Below are positions 1 to 7,214 of a stretch of 11,833 nt of DNA, piece by piece. Position 1 is the stretch's first letter; every line of letters begins with the position of its first letter. The stretch covers positions 1-11,833 of the forward strand of contig CAZACW010000067.1 in assembly GCA_964483785.1 (NCBI GenBank). Reading direction: 5' to 3'. The position numbers and the translations under genes were made by a program. The DNA is from JABDGZ01 sp964483785. GTDB taxonomy: Bacteria; Omnitrophota; Gorgyraeia; Zapsychrales; Fredricksoniimonadaceae. The notes under the pieces were generated by a model. The model had not been told where the DNA came from and did not search any database. It saw only the letters and a program-made list of their open reading frames with translations.

Positions 1-1
1 T

Positions 2-694
2 GATTGTGACATGGAGGCCGCTTTAGGCGGGGCGATGTCAGCCATTTTTATGAACCAAGGGCAAATGTGCACGGCGGGCTCCAGGCTGTTGGTGGAGGAT
101 AAGATCTATCACCAGTTCGTCGATCAATTGGTGGCCCGCGCCAAGAATTTAAAGATAGGTCCCGCGGACAGTTTTGAAACTGAGTTCGGGCCTGTAGTCA
201 GTATTGAGCACCGTAATTCCGTCATTAAACACATTGAAAAAGGAAAACGGGAAGGAGCCAAACTTGCCTGGCGCGACAAAAACCCGTCCCTCAACCCCCG
301 GGGAGCGTTTTTCGAGCCCAAGATTTTTGTCTACGTGCGCAATTCCATGACCATTGCCCAGGAAGAAATCTTCGGTCCGGTCCTGTGCGTGATCCCGTTT
401 ACATCGACGGAGGAAGCTATCCATCTTGCCAATGAATCGAAATACGGCCTGGCCGCCATGATCTGGAGCCAGGACCTGGAAAAGGCCAATCAGGTGGCGC
501 GGCGCCTGCGCTGCGGCACGGTGTGGATCAATACCTATGGCGTATTTTTAAATGAGGCGCCTTTCGGCGGATGCAAGCAAAGCGGGTTCGGCCGGGAATT
601 GGGCCTGGCCGGCCTTTTGGAATATACCCAACTCAAACACATTGCCACGGACCAGACGCCCGGCGGAAGGTCCCTGGTTACAAGCTGGTTTTAA
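2..694 (+). CDS. Aldehyde dehydrogenase, C-terminal part (5' end outside window)
   Basis: This is the 3' portion of an NAD(P)-dependent aldehyde dehydrogenase, which oxidises an aldehyde to a carboxylic acid through a thiohemiacetal on a catalytic Cys. The frame is open to the left edge and reads DCDMEAA before the first Met, which matches the family's internal 'D-x-D-x-x-A' stretch, so the gene starts upstream. Visible family motifs are NQGQMC with the catalytic Cys, EEIFGPVLCV, GTVWINTY and FGGCKQSGFGRELG near the C-terminus. About 230 residues of a normal ~490 are present. The stop is four bases before the next ATG, so the two genes are probably co-transcribed. The substrate cannot be read from sequence; next to a polyketide cluster it might oxidise a pathway aldehyde, which is inference. 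Family assignment is secure. Confidence 0.95.
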   Translation, partial: DCDMEAALGGAMSAIFMNQGQMCTAGSRLLVEDKIYHQFVDQLVARAKNLKIGPADSFETEFGPVVSIEHRNSVIKHIEKGKREGAKLAWRDKNPSLNPRGAFFEPKIFVYVRNSMTIAQEEIFGPVLCVIPFTSTEEAIHLANESKYGLAAMIWSQDLEKANQVARRLRCGTVWINTYGVFLNEAPFGGCKQSGFGRELGLAGLLEYTQLKHIATDQTPGGRSLVTSWF

Positions 695-698
695 GCCT

Positions 699-917
699 AT
701 GCCCGTTGTCATCAATACAGACAAAGAATTAAACTGGATTGTCACCCTCATCATGTCCATTATGTTTGGGGCACTGGGGGTGGACCGCTTTATGATGGGA
801 CAAATCGGCCTTGGCCTTCTGAAAATGTGCACAGCCGGAGGCCTGGGCGTTTGGTGGCTGGTGGATGTCATTCTCATCGCCACCCATCATCAATATAAAA
901 ATGTCACGTGGATATAA
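699..917 (+). CDS. TM2-domain small membrane protein
   Basis: This encodes a 72-residue protein with two hydrophobic segments. The first is around residues 14-32 (IVTLIMSIMFGALGVDRF) and the second around 45-62 (GGLGVWWLVDVILI). They are joined by a turn containing GVDRFMMGQIGLGLLK. The pattern G-x-x-G-x-D-R-F-x-x-G-x-x-x-x-G-x-x-K, then G-G-x-x-x-W-W-x-x-D, is characteristic of the TM2 domain family, short inner-membrane proteins of mostly unknown function. The chosen ATG lies four bases after the aldehyde dehydrogenase stop; an in-frame ATG at 552 would lie deep inside that gene and is not credible. No strong ribosome binding site is visible, so translation may be coupled to the upstream gene. 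A role in the pathway is unknown. Confidence 0.82.
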   Translation: MPVVINTDKELNWIVTLIMSIMFGALGVDRFMMGQIGLGLLKMCTAGGLGVWWLVDVILIATHHQYKNVTWI

Positions 918-928
918 ACAACCCAACA

Positions 929-934
929 TAGGAG
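929..934 (+). promoter_or_regulatory. Ribosome binding site fixing the radical SAM start
   Basis: TAGGAG lies one base before the ATG at 936 but seven bases before the in-frame ATG at 942. The spacing selects 942 as the real start, removing two residues from the longest reading frame. Confidence 0.7.
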
Positions 935-941
935 AATGATC

Positions 942-2417
942 ATGAAGAAAGTCCTTTTTTTAACACCGCCCTTGAAGGCCTGGGATTCGCACGGCCTGCA
1001 CAAGGCCGCCAATCAAATGCACGCCCAGGTGGCCGCCTATATCCGTTCCAAAGGCCTGGCCTCGGTCGAGGCCTTAGATTGCCGCGCCCTGGGTTTGGAT
1101 TGGGACGGCATGATGGCCAAAATCGCCGTCAGTCAACCGGACATGGTTTTTTTAGGCGACCAGCTTTTTTCCACCTGCGGGGCCGCGGTGATTTGGTATT
1201 TCAATGAGGCCATGCGCTTGATCAAGGCCCAATACCCCCAGATCATCACCGTGGCTTCAGGCCTGTGGTATTCCGCGGATTATGAGCGCCAAATGCGCCT
1301 TAACCCGCAGATCGATTATATCCTGATCGGCGAAGGGGAATTGACCCTGGAAGATTTGATCCAAAATCTTAAGAGCAAGACCCGCGCCATGAAGGATATT
1401 CCGGGCTTGGTTTTTAGGCAGGACAAAAATACAATTGTCGTCGGACCTCACCGCGGCCTGATCCCTGATCTGAATGTTCTGCCCATGCCGGCCTATGATT
1501 TGTTTCCCATGACCACCTACATAGGGCATACCTATTGGAAGCCTTTTGCGGAATTGATGACGTCCCGGGGCTGTCCGGGCAAGTGCCACTTCTGTTATGA
1601 ATGGGCCTTGTACGATTCGCGTAGCGCGACTAAGGATTTTACGTCCTGGCGCGGTCTTTCAGGCAGGCGCATCGTGGATGAACTGGATGTCTTGGAGAAG
1701 CAGTATGGGATCACCACCGTGGTCATGCAGGACGATGCCTTTAACAGCGATACCAAGGCCATGATCGAGTTTTGCGAGGAAAAGATCAAGCGCGGCAATA
1801 AAGTGGGCTGGGTCTGTTTGGGACGCGCCGACCAATGGATTTCGCAGACGGATATTTTGCCTTTGATGCGCAAGGCCGGTTTATTCATGGCCTTGACCGG
1901 GGTCGAGGTTGAGAGCGATTCCCAGCTGGTCAAAACAGGCAAGGGTGTCACCATCGACCAGATCAAAAAGACCATTGAAATCCTGCGGGCCCAGAACATC
2001 GGCACGGTCGGGACTGTCTTGATCGGCCTGCGCGAAGACACCGAGGAAAAAATCAAGGAGCGCCTGCGCGTCGCCGATGAAATCGACCCGGATGTGTTTG
2101 CCCTCGATTATCTGACGCCGGTGCCCAATGCGCCGGATTGGCGCTACGGCATCCAAAAAGGATGGTTTGATCCGGACAAGATCGATTTGAAGGACTGGGA
2201 CTTCCAGCATCCGGTCGTCCCGACGGACTTTCTGTCCGTGGAAGACGTGGGCCGCCTGGGCGCCTGGTGCATGCGCGAGTATTATTCCAAGCCGGAGCGC
2301 ATCCACCGCATCATGGAAAGCGATTACGACATGCGCGTGAAATTATGCGTCAAGGACTTCATGAACAATATCGCCAAATGGGAAGCCAATTCCCGCGTGC
2401 AGACAGCAAAGGCATAA
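942..2417 (+). CDS. B12-binding radical SAM enzyme, BchE-like
   Basis: This encodes 491 residues. Residues ~1-150 look like a cobalamin-binding Rossmann-type domain: a first strand KVLFLTPPL, a later PDMVFLGDQLF, and DYILIGEGE, which is typical of the B12-binding radical SAM class. The radical SAM core follows, with the cluster motif CPGKCHFC (Cys211, Cys215, Cys218), then GRADQW and a GTVLIGLREDT strand. The C-terminal ~100 residues are an extension. The overall architecture is that of the BchE/P-methylase family, whose members add oxygen from water or methylate carbon centres without O2. The adjacent PCP_red gene is a frequent companion of the BchE-like branch. By inference it makes an oxygen-independent hydroxylation, ring-forming or methylation step on the polyketide. 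The reaction itself cannot be determined from sequence. Start at 942 chosen by the ribosome binding site. Confidence 0.88.
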   Translation: MKKVLFLTPPLKAWDSHGLHKAANQMHAQVAAYIRSKGLASVEALDCRALGLDWDGMMAKIAVSQPDMVFLGDQLFSTCGAAVIWYFNEAMRLIKAQYPQIITVASGLWYSADYERQMRLNPQIDYILIGEGELTLEDLIQNLKSKTRAMKDIPGLVFRQDKNTIVVGPHRGLIPDLNVLPMPAYDLFPMTTYIGHTYWKPFAELMTSRGCPGKCHFCYEWALYDSRSATKDFTSWRGLSGRRIVDELDVLEKQYGITTVVMQDDAFNSDTKAMIEFCEEKIKRGNKVGWVCLGRADQWISQTDILPLMRKAGLFMALTGVEVESDSQLVKTGKGVTIDQIKKTIEILRAQNIGTVGTVLIGLREDTEEKIKERLRVADEIDPDVFALDYLTPVPNAPDWRYGIQKGWFDPDKIDLKDWDFQHPVVPTDFLSVEDVGRLGAWCMREYYSKPERIHRIMESDYDMRVKLCVKDFMNNIAKWEANSRVQTAKA

Positions 2418-2420
2418 ATT

Positions 2421-2690
2421 ATGGTGACGATCCAGACCAACATGCATTGGGATCCTACGGCCCTGGCCAAATACAATAAAATGCTGAATTTAATCCCTAT
2501 TTTCCACCGCCGCCTGGCCCAGGAAGTGGTCAATAAAAAGGCGGAACAGCTGGCCCAGGAGAGGAATGCTGCCAAGGTGGAAGAAGGGGACATTGTCCGG
2601 GCCTTTTTGTCCGAGGTGCCCAAGGCCTTTTACAGCCTGATGGTGCGCATCATGGATGAAGTGGGCTTTGATTACAAACACTATCTATGA
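2421..2690 (+). CDS. Small PCP_red-type protein
   Basis: This encodes 89 residues. The pattern is W-D-P-x-A-L (residues ~9-14), L-I-P-I-F-H-R-R (~23-30), a helix ending NKKAEQLAQERNAAKVEEGDIVRAF, and a tail with MDEVGFDYKHYL. This matches the small domain called PCP_red (proto-chlorophyllide reductase 57 kDa subunit), which occurs at the C-terminus of light-independent protochlorophyllide reductase subunit B and as short free proteins beside radical SAM enzymes. It starts three bases after the radical SAM stop, with a weak AAAGG ribosome binding site, and its TGA overlaps the next gene's ATG (ATGA at 2687-2690), so tight operon coupling is likely. It is probably a partner or substrate-positioning subunit of the upstream enzyme; that role is inferred from position only. 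Confidence 0.78.
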   Translation: MVTIQTNMHWDPTALAKYNKMLNLIPIFHRRLAQEVVNKKAEQLAQERNAAKVEEGDIVRAFLSEVPKAFYSLMVRIMDEVGFDYKHYL

Positions 2691-3742
2691 ACATCACGGT
2701 CATAGGGGCCGGCGCCATCGGCGGCGTGGTTGCGGCCTATCTTACACAATCGGGCGAGGACGTGGTCTTGGTCGGGCGGCCGGACCAGGTGCAGGCCATA
2801 GAGCAGCATGGCCTGACTGTCAAGGGTGCGCGCGGCACGCAGACCTTCAAGGTCCCGGCGCTGACGCGCATGAACGCGCCTTCTGATCTGGTGATCTTTG
2901 CCACCAAGACCCAGGACCTGGAAGAAGCCTATGCCCAAAATAATGAATTTTTGGACACCGGGCTTATTCTGACCACGCAAAACGGCGTGCAGGCGGACAA
3001 TATCTTAAGCAGCCATTTTGGGCGCGAGCGCCAGCTCTCCAGCATCGTGATGTTTGGCGCCACCTTTACCAAGCCCGGGGAAATTGTTTTTAATTTTGAA
3101 GGGGATTGGATCATTGGCCGGCCGTTGATGCCGCTGGACCCTGCAGCCCATAAGATTTCTGAAGTCTTAGGCAAGGCCTTTAAGACGGTCCCAAGCATAG
3201 ACATCATGGGCCAGAAATACCTCAAGCTTTTTGTGAATTTCAATAATTGCATCCCGGCCCTGATCGGCAAAAGCATGCAGGAGACCTTTGCAGACTTAGA
3301 TCTTTGCCGCCTGAGCATTATGCTGCTTAAAGAGGGTGTCGATATCATCACCAAGGCCAAAATCGGGCTGGTCTCCCTGCCGGATTTTCCTAAGGAACGC
3401 GTTTATGGCCTTGCCCAGATGCCCATTGAGCAGGCGGCAGGGATCATCAATAAAACCTTGACGTCTTTAAGCAAGGAGCCTTTGTACGGCTCCATTTTGC
3501 AAAGCATCATGCGCGGCAAGGCGAGCGAGATCGATTTTATCAACGGCGAAGTCGTGCAGCTGGCCAATCATTTGAAAATGCCGCCGGGCTTAAACAGCCG
3601 GGTGGTGGACATGGTGCATGAGGTAGAACGCACGCACCAATTTTTTTCAAAAGAAGAAGTTAAAAAAGCGTTTGGATTACACAATGACAACGGCGTTCGC
3701 CTGCCCATCGGCAGCTTCCGCGAACCACTATCAGGGAGTTAA
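2687..3742 (+). CDS. Ketopantoate reductase family (ApbA/PanE-like) oxidoreductase
   Basis: This encodes 351 residues. The N-terminal Rossmann motif is ITVIGAGAIGGVVAAYL (G-x-G-A-I-G-G), followed by VGRPDQ, FATKTQDLEEA and the QNGVQ segment typical of 2-dehydropantoate 2-reductases. The C-terminal helical domain carries the family-like K-L-x-x-N (YLKLFVNFNNCIPAL) and a late Ser/Met-rich region (LYGSILQSIMRGKASEIDFINGEVV) resembling the conserved S-M-x-x-D-x-x-x-G-R-x-x-E-I-D-x-x-N-G signature. It would reduce a 2-oxo or 3-oxo group with NADPH. Because it sits between the PCP_red protein and an NTF2-like protein in a polyketide operon, it is more likely a pathway reductase than the coenzyme A enzyme PanE, but that is inference. 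It overlaps the upstream stop by four bases. Confidence 0.85.
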   Translation: MNITVIGAGAIGGVVAAYLTQSGEDVVLVGRPDQVQAIEQHGLTVKGARGTQTFKVPALTRMNAPSDLVIFATKTQDLEEAYAQNNEFLDTGLILTTQNGVQADNILSSHFGRERQLSSIVMFGATFTKPGEIVFNFEGDWIIGRPLMPLDPAAHKISEVLGKAFKTVPSIDIMGQKYLKLFVNFNNCIPALIGKSMQETFADLDLCRLSIMLLKEGVDIITKAKIGLVSLPDFPKERVYGLAQMPIEQAAGIINKTLTSLSKEPLYGSILQSIMRGKASEIDFINGEVVQLANHLKMPPGLNSRVVDMVHEVERTHQFFSKEEVKKAFGLHNDNGVRLPIGSFREPLSGS

Positions 3743-3743
3743 T

Positions 3744-4211
3744 ATGGCATCAAATCCTAAAAGAGCGCAGGACTTAGGGTTCAAACGGACTTCATGGATA
3801 CCGGATCATTGGGGTGATGCTGAGATTGAGGTTTTTAAGTGCATCGATGAGCATTGGGACTTATTGATCAACAAAAAGGTCGAGGAATTTATCAAGTATA
3901 TTCATCCGGACATGATCGGTTACGGCCATGAAAGCCCTGTTCCTGTGGATTATCCGTGGCTTTATAAATGGGTCGGCTTTTGGACCAAGAGTTCTAATAT
4001 ACCCATCGCTGAAATCCGCCCCATTCAAATGAAGATCCATGGGGACATTGCCATTTTGCAGTACATCATTTTTACGGTGGAAGTCAATGCCGAAGGAGGC
4101 AAGCGTGTTGTCAGGCGCTACACCATGACTTGGAAGAAAAACCCGCAGATTGGGATTTGGCAGGTGATCGGCAGTCATAACAATTTGATGGATGAGACAA
4201 TCAGACATTAA
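3744..4211 (+). CDS. NTF2-like / SnoaL-type protein (DUF4440-like)
   Basis: This encodes 155 residues from the ATG at 3744, preceded by AGGGAG with suitable spacing; the in-frame ATG at 3672 lies inside the upstream gene and is rejected. The pattern is an N-terminal helix (DAEIEVFKCIDEHWDLLINKK), then FIKYIHPDMIGYGHESPVPVD, then IRPIQMKIHGDIAILQYIIF, RYTMTWKK and WQVIGSHNN. This is the cone-shaped NTF2 fold seen in SnoaL-like polyketide cyclases, ketosteroid isomerases and DUF4440 proteins. Members act as cyclases, isomerases or small-ligand binders without cofactors. With a type II ketosynthase pair next door, a polyketide cyclisation role is attractive but unproven. The gene is followed directly by the long palindrome at 4216-4258. 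Confidence 0.75.
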   Translation: MASNPKRAQDLGFKRTSWIPDHWGDAEIEVFKCIDEHWDLLINKKVEEFIKYIHPDMIGYGHESPVPVDYPWLYKWVGFWTKSSNIPIAEIRPIQMKIHGDIAILQYIIFTVEVNAEGGKRVVRRYTMTWKKNPQIGIWQVIGSHNNLMDETIRH

Positions 4212-4215
4212 CCTC

Positions 4216-4258
4216 CACAACCCCCGGGGTTATGATAATCATAACCCCGGGGGTTGTG
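4216..4258. repeat. Perfect 43-bp palindrome (21-bp arms, 1-nt centre)
   Basis: The left arm 4216-4236 and right arm 4238-4258 are exact reverse complements around a single central A. They contain CCCCCGGGG and TTATGAT. The palindrome occupies most of the gap between the NTF2-like stop and the ribosome binding site (TAGAGGAT) of the ketosynthase. It has no T-run, so it is not a classic terminator. As RNA it would be a very stable hairpin that could block upstream exonucleases or partly insulate the ketosynthase segment. As DNA it could be a protein binding site or a REP-like repeat. Confidence 0.85.
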
Positions 4259-4276
4259 AAGGTAGAGGATAAATAA

Positions 4277-5542
4277 ATGAAGAAGAAAAAAAGAGTAGTT
4301 GTAACAGGAGTGGGCATTATTTCCCCCAACGGCATCGGCAATGAAAATTGTTACCGCAACATGATCAATGGCGTGTCCGCTGTCCGGCGGGTGACGGAAT
4401 TCGACGTGTCCATTTTTAATACCAAGATCGCGGCCCAGGTGAATGATTTTGATCCCATTGCCTTAGGATTGACCTTTGAAGAGGCTGTGCGCATGGACCG
4501 CTATGTGCAATTTGCCTGTGTGGCCGCGCGCATGGCCCTGGATGATTCCCGTCTGAATTTATCCAAGGTCAATCTCGAGCGCATGGGCGTGTCCTTGGCC
4601 AATGCCATTTGCGGGACCAAATATATGGAAGAGGAATTCGCCCTGGTGACAGACAGCGGCAAAAAGCCCATTGATCCAAGGCTGGTGCGCCCGGATTTAT
4701 ATGACGCGGCCATGTTCAATACGCCCTCCAGCGAAATCGCGGCCAAGTACGGGCTTAAAAGCGTCTGCAATACCATTTCCACAGGCTGTACCGCGGGCAC
4801 GGATTCCGTCGGGTTCTCCTATGAAGCGATCAGCGACGGGGATGTGGATATCATGATCACCGGCGCCGCGGAAGCGCCGGTGACGCCCATCACCTTCGGC
4901 GCTTTTGACACGGTCAATGTCTTGTCCGTGCACAATGATGAGCCCCACAAGGCCAGCCGTCCTTTTGACAATAAGCGCAACGGCTTTGTGATCTCCGAGG
5001 GCGCGGGCCTGCTGATTGTGGAGGAATTGAATCATGCCTTAAAGCGCGGGGCCAGGATTTACTGCGAGATCACGGGCTTTGGCACCACCTGCAATGCGTA
5101 TCACATGACAGACCTTCCGCCGGAAGGGGATGCCATGGCGGATTGCATCACCCTGGCGCTTCAGGATGCCGGCATCAAGCCTGAAACCATTGATTATTTA
5201 AATGCGCATGGTTCATCCACGCGCCAGAACGATGTGTTTGAAACCAGCGCCTACAAGATGGCTTTAGGTCAGCATGCGTATAATCTTCCGATCTCATCGG
5301 TGAAATCCATGATCGGGCATCCTTTGGCCGGCGCCAACGGGATTGAACTGGCCTTGAGTTCCCTGATTTTTGAACGCCATGTCTTGCCGCCGACCATCAA
5401 CCAGGAAGAGCCGGATCCAGGATGTGATTTGTATTACATTCCAAACAAGGCCATCGAGAAAAAAGTGAATTGCATCCTAAAGACATCCAGCGGGTTTTCA
5501 GGCATTCACTCTGCTATGGTGTTACAACGTTTCGAACCTTGA
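4277..5542 (+). CDS. Beta-ketoacyl-ACP synthase, KS-alpha-like (active)
   Basis: This encodes 421 residues in the FabF/KAS II class, which performs decarboxylative Claisen condensation on ACP-bound chains. The N-terminus VVVTGVGIISPNGIG is typical. The triad is intact: Cys171 in STGCTAGTD, His311 in NAHGSSTRQND and His348 in KSMIGHPLAGANG. Other family marks are AEAPVTPITFGAFD, RPFDNKRNGFVISEGAG and PPTINQEEPDP. It is paired with a second ketosynthase that has lost the triad, the KS-alpha/KS-beta arrangement of type II polyketide synthases. The last eight codons before the stop are repeated downstream. The relic at 5696-5719 reads VLQRYDG-stop, while the joined version reads VLQRFEP-stop, so the gene end appears to have been replaced by an insertion. 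Confidence 0.92.
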   Translation: MKKKKRVVVTGVGIISPNGIGNENCYRNMINGVSAVRRVTEFDVSIFNTKIAAQVNDFDPIALGLTFEEAVRMDRYVQFACVAARMALDDSRLNLSKVNLERMGVSLANAICGTKYMEEEFALVTDSGKKPIDPRLVRPDLYDAAMFNTPSSEIAAKYGLKSVCNTISTGCTAGTDSVGFSYEAISDGDVDIMITGAAEAPVTPITFGAFDTVNVLSVHNDEPHKASRPFDNKRNGFVISEGAGLLIVEELNHALKRGARIYCEITGFGTTCNAYHMTDLPPEGDAMADCITLALQDAGIKPETIDYLNAHGSSTRQNDVFETSAYKMALGQHAYNLPISSVKSMIGHPLAGANGIELALSSLIFERHVLPPTINQEEPDPGCDLYYIPNKAIEKKVNCILKTSSGFSGIHSAMVLQRFEP

Positions 5543-5694
5543 ACTAAGCTTTGCCAAGCAAGAAATAGGGAATATTGATATTACAACGTTTCGAATTTTG
5601 AACCAAGGTTTGCCGAGCAAAAAACAGGGAATATTGGTGTTACAACGTTTCGAACCTTGAACTAAGCTTTGCCAAGCAAGGAACAGGGCATATT
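5518..5694 (+). repeat. Three tandem 59-bp units inserted at the ketosynthase 3' end
   Basis: There are exactly three units of 59 bases (5518-5576, 5577-5635, 5636-5694); units 1 and 3 are almost identical and unit 2 is more diverged. Each contains a version of the ketosynthase end (TTACAACGTTTCGAA plus stop) and a linker ending in the core (5553-5577, 5612-5636, 5671-5695), consensus about GAACAGGGAATATTG. The total of 177 bases is a multiple of three. The same core recurs at 10201-10221 and, inverted, at 10606-10630. Regular length, lack of spacers and the coding overlap rule out CRISPR. Confidence 0.9.
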
Positions 5695-5695
5695 G

Positions 5696-5719
5696 GTGTT
5701 GCAGCGTTATGACGGCTAA
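5696..5719 (+). pseudogene. Orphaned original 3' end of the ketosynthase gene
   Basis: The bases read GTG TTG CAG CGT TAT GAC GGC TAA (VLQRYDG-stop), in the same frame as the ketosynthase and homologous to its present end (VLQRFEP-stop). The stop overlaps the next gene as ATGACGGCTAA, a usual coupled operon junction, which argues that this copy is the ancestral end. The 177-bp insertion now separates it from the gene body. Confidence 0.75.
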
Positions 5720-5966
5720 ATTGATTGTTCTTTTTAAATTCATCGAGCCGGTGTTTTGGCTGGCCCAGGCTTGGATTGTTTTGAATTTGATCAATCCCAA
5801 GCCGGCTTTTAAGGCCAATTTAAGAGCCATCAATTGGCTTTTGCATAAACAGGGTTTTGACACCCAGCTGCCTTTAGCAGAAAAGGCGTTCAAGATCTGG
5901 CGCCGGGATTTATGGTATTTGATGTTTTTAAACCCCTTGATCATTGTTTTAATTCATTTAATTTAG
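5709..5966 (+). CDS. Small membrane protein of unknown function
   Basis: This encodes 85 residues with a hydrophobic N-terminal segment (about 4-29, LIVLFKFIEPVFWLAQAWIV) and a hydrophobic C-terminal segment (about 69-85, LWYLMFLNPLIIVLIHLI). A basic amphipathic middle (KPAFKANLRAINWLLHKQG) joins them. This suggests two membrane passes. I do not recognise the family. It lies between the two ketosynthase genes, a constrained position, so a role in membrane anchoring of the synthase or in product export is conceivable but only a guess. Its ATG overlaps the relic ketosynthase stop. After the 177-bp insertion the working ketosynthase stop is 166 bases upstream, so the former translational coupling is broken and I see no strong ribosome binding site. 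Confidence 0.7.
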   Translation: MTAKLIVLFKFIEPVFWLAQAWIVLNLINPKPAFKANLRAINWLLHKQGFDTQLPLAEKAFKIWRRDLWYLMFLNPLIIVLIHLI

Positions 5967-5978
5967 AAGGATTATCAA

Positions 5979-7214
5979 ATGGAAAAAATCGCTATAACAG
6001 GATTGGGGGTTATTTCCCCCAGCGGCTTGGATAAAAGGGTGTTTTGGTCCAATATCCGGGCCGGGCGCAATGCCGTCGAGAAAATCGAACGTTTTGATGC
6101 CTCGCTTTATCCTTCCCGCATTGCCGGGCATGTGAAAGAATTGGATGGCTACAGCAATGTTTCCTCCCGCTTATTAAAAAAGATCGATTTGTTTTCGCAT
6201 ATGGCCTTGGTGGCGTCCCAAATGTGCCTGGAAGACGCCAAAATCAATCTCTCCGAAGAGAACCTTAAGCGCGTCGGCATTTTTATGGGCAATGCCCTGG
6301 GCGGCTGGCTCTATGCGGAGACCGAATTGCGCGATATGTATATGGAAGGCCGCGAAGGTGTCAGCCCTTTCATGGCTTCGGCCTGGTTTCCCGCCGCGCC
6401 CCAGGGGCAGATTTCCATCAATTACGGCATTAAGGGGTTCAGCAAGACCATTGTGGCGGACAGGGCCTCATCCTTGATGGCCATCGGCTATGCCGCGCGC
6501 ACCATTGTCCGCAACAAATGTGATTTTATTTTGGCCGGCGGAATGGAAGCGCCGGTGACGCCGTACGCCTTGCTGTGCTGTAACACATCCGGCATGTTGA
6601 CGAACAACAATGATCATCCGCATACGGCGTACCGTCCGTTTGACCGTGACCGGGACGGACTGGCCATCGCTGAAGGGGCCGGGGTCTTGACCCTGGAGCC
6701 CCAGGCGCGCGTGGCTAAACGCAAAGCCCATGTTTATGCCTATATCATCGGTTATGGGACGACCACGGATGCGGTCAACCGCATTGAACCAAGCCCTGAT
6801 GCCGTGCAATTAGCCCGCGCCATGAACATTGCTTTAGAGGACGCGGGGCTTGGGCCCCGGGACATTGATTATATTTGTGCCGACGGGGCAGCCAGCAAGA
6901 TCGGCGATGAGACAGAGGCCAAGGCCATCCGGCATGTTTTTGGGGATTATGCCAAGCAGGTGCCTGTTTCTGCGCCCAAATCGATTTACGGGAACATGCT
7001 GGGTGCAAGCGGCGTATTGGATGTGATCACAACGGTTTTGGCCATGGAGCACCATGAAATCCCGCCGACAATCAATTGCGATCATCCGGACCCGGCGTGC
7101 GGCTTGAATATTTGTCTGAATAAGGTCCAAAAAAAGACGATCAACCATGCCATGATCATCAACCGCGGCCGCGGGGGCATTAATTGCGTATTAATTTTAA
7201 AGAAAGGGTCATAA
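5979..7214 (+). CDS. Ketosynthase-like chain length factor (KS-beta), triad lost
   Basis: This encodes 411 residues with a clear thiolase-fold ketosynthase framework: IAITGLGVISPSGLD, GGMEAPVTPYALLC, RPFDRDRDGLAIAEGAG, SAPKSIYGNMLGASG and PPTINCDHPDPACG. The catalytic positions are substituted. The usual Cys of TACATG-type motifs aligns with Arg162 in VADRASSLMAIG, the first His (NAHG) is Asp302 in CADGAAS, and the second His (TGH) is Asn339 in YGNMLG. It therefore cannot condense on its own and resembles KS-beta/chain length factors, which form a heterodimer with the active KS and set chain length. Canonical actinobacterial KS-beta carries Gln at the Cys site, so Arg is unusual. AAGGAT lies about seven bases before the ATG. 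The stop overlaps the ACP start (TAATG). Confidence 0.9.
   Translation: MEKIAITGLGVISPSGLDKRVFWSNIRAGRNAVEKIERFDASLYPSRIAGHVKELDGYSNVSSRLLKKIDLFSHMALVASQMCLEDAKINLSEENLKRVGIFMGNALGGWLYAETELRDMYMEGREGVSPFMASAWFPAAPQGQISINYGIKGFSKTIVADRASSLMAIGYAARTIVRNKCDFILAGGMEAPVTPYALLCCNTSGMLTNNNDHPHTAYRPFDRDRDGLAIAEGAGVLTLEPQARVAKRKAHVYAYIIGYGTTTDAVNRIEPSPDAVQLARAMNIALEDAGLGPRDIDYICADGAASKIGDETEAKAIRHVFGDYAKQVPVSAPKSIYGNMLGASGVLDVITTVLAMEHHEIPPTINCDHPDPACGLNICLNKVQKKTINHAMIINRGRGGINCVLILKKGS

Noticed and set aside
552..698. Longer N-terminus for the TM2 protein
   Set aside because: It would overlap the conserved end of the aldehyde dehydrogenase in another frame.
4212..4276. The 43-bp palindrome as an intrinsic terminator
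   Set aside because: No T-run follows on either strand.
5518..5719. Tandem repeats considered as a CRISPR array
   Set aside because: The units are contiguous with no variable spacers, include a coding end with stop codon, and have no cas genes nearby.
5522..5944. Minus-strand 140-residue open frame over the repeats
   Set aside because: It is generated by the repeats and the opposite strand of the membrane-protein gene, with no ribosome binding site or recognisable domain.
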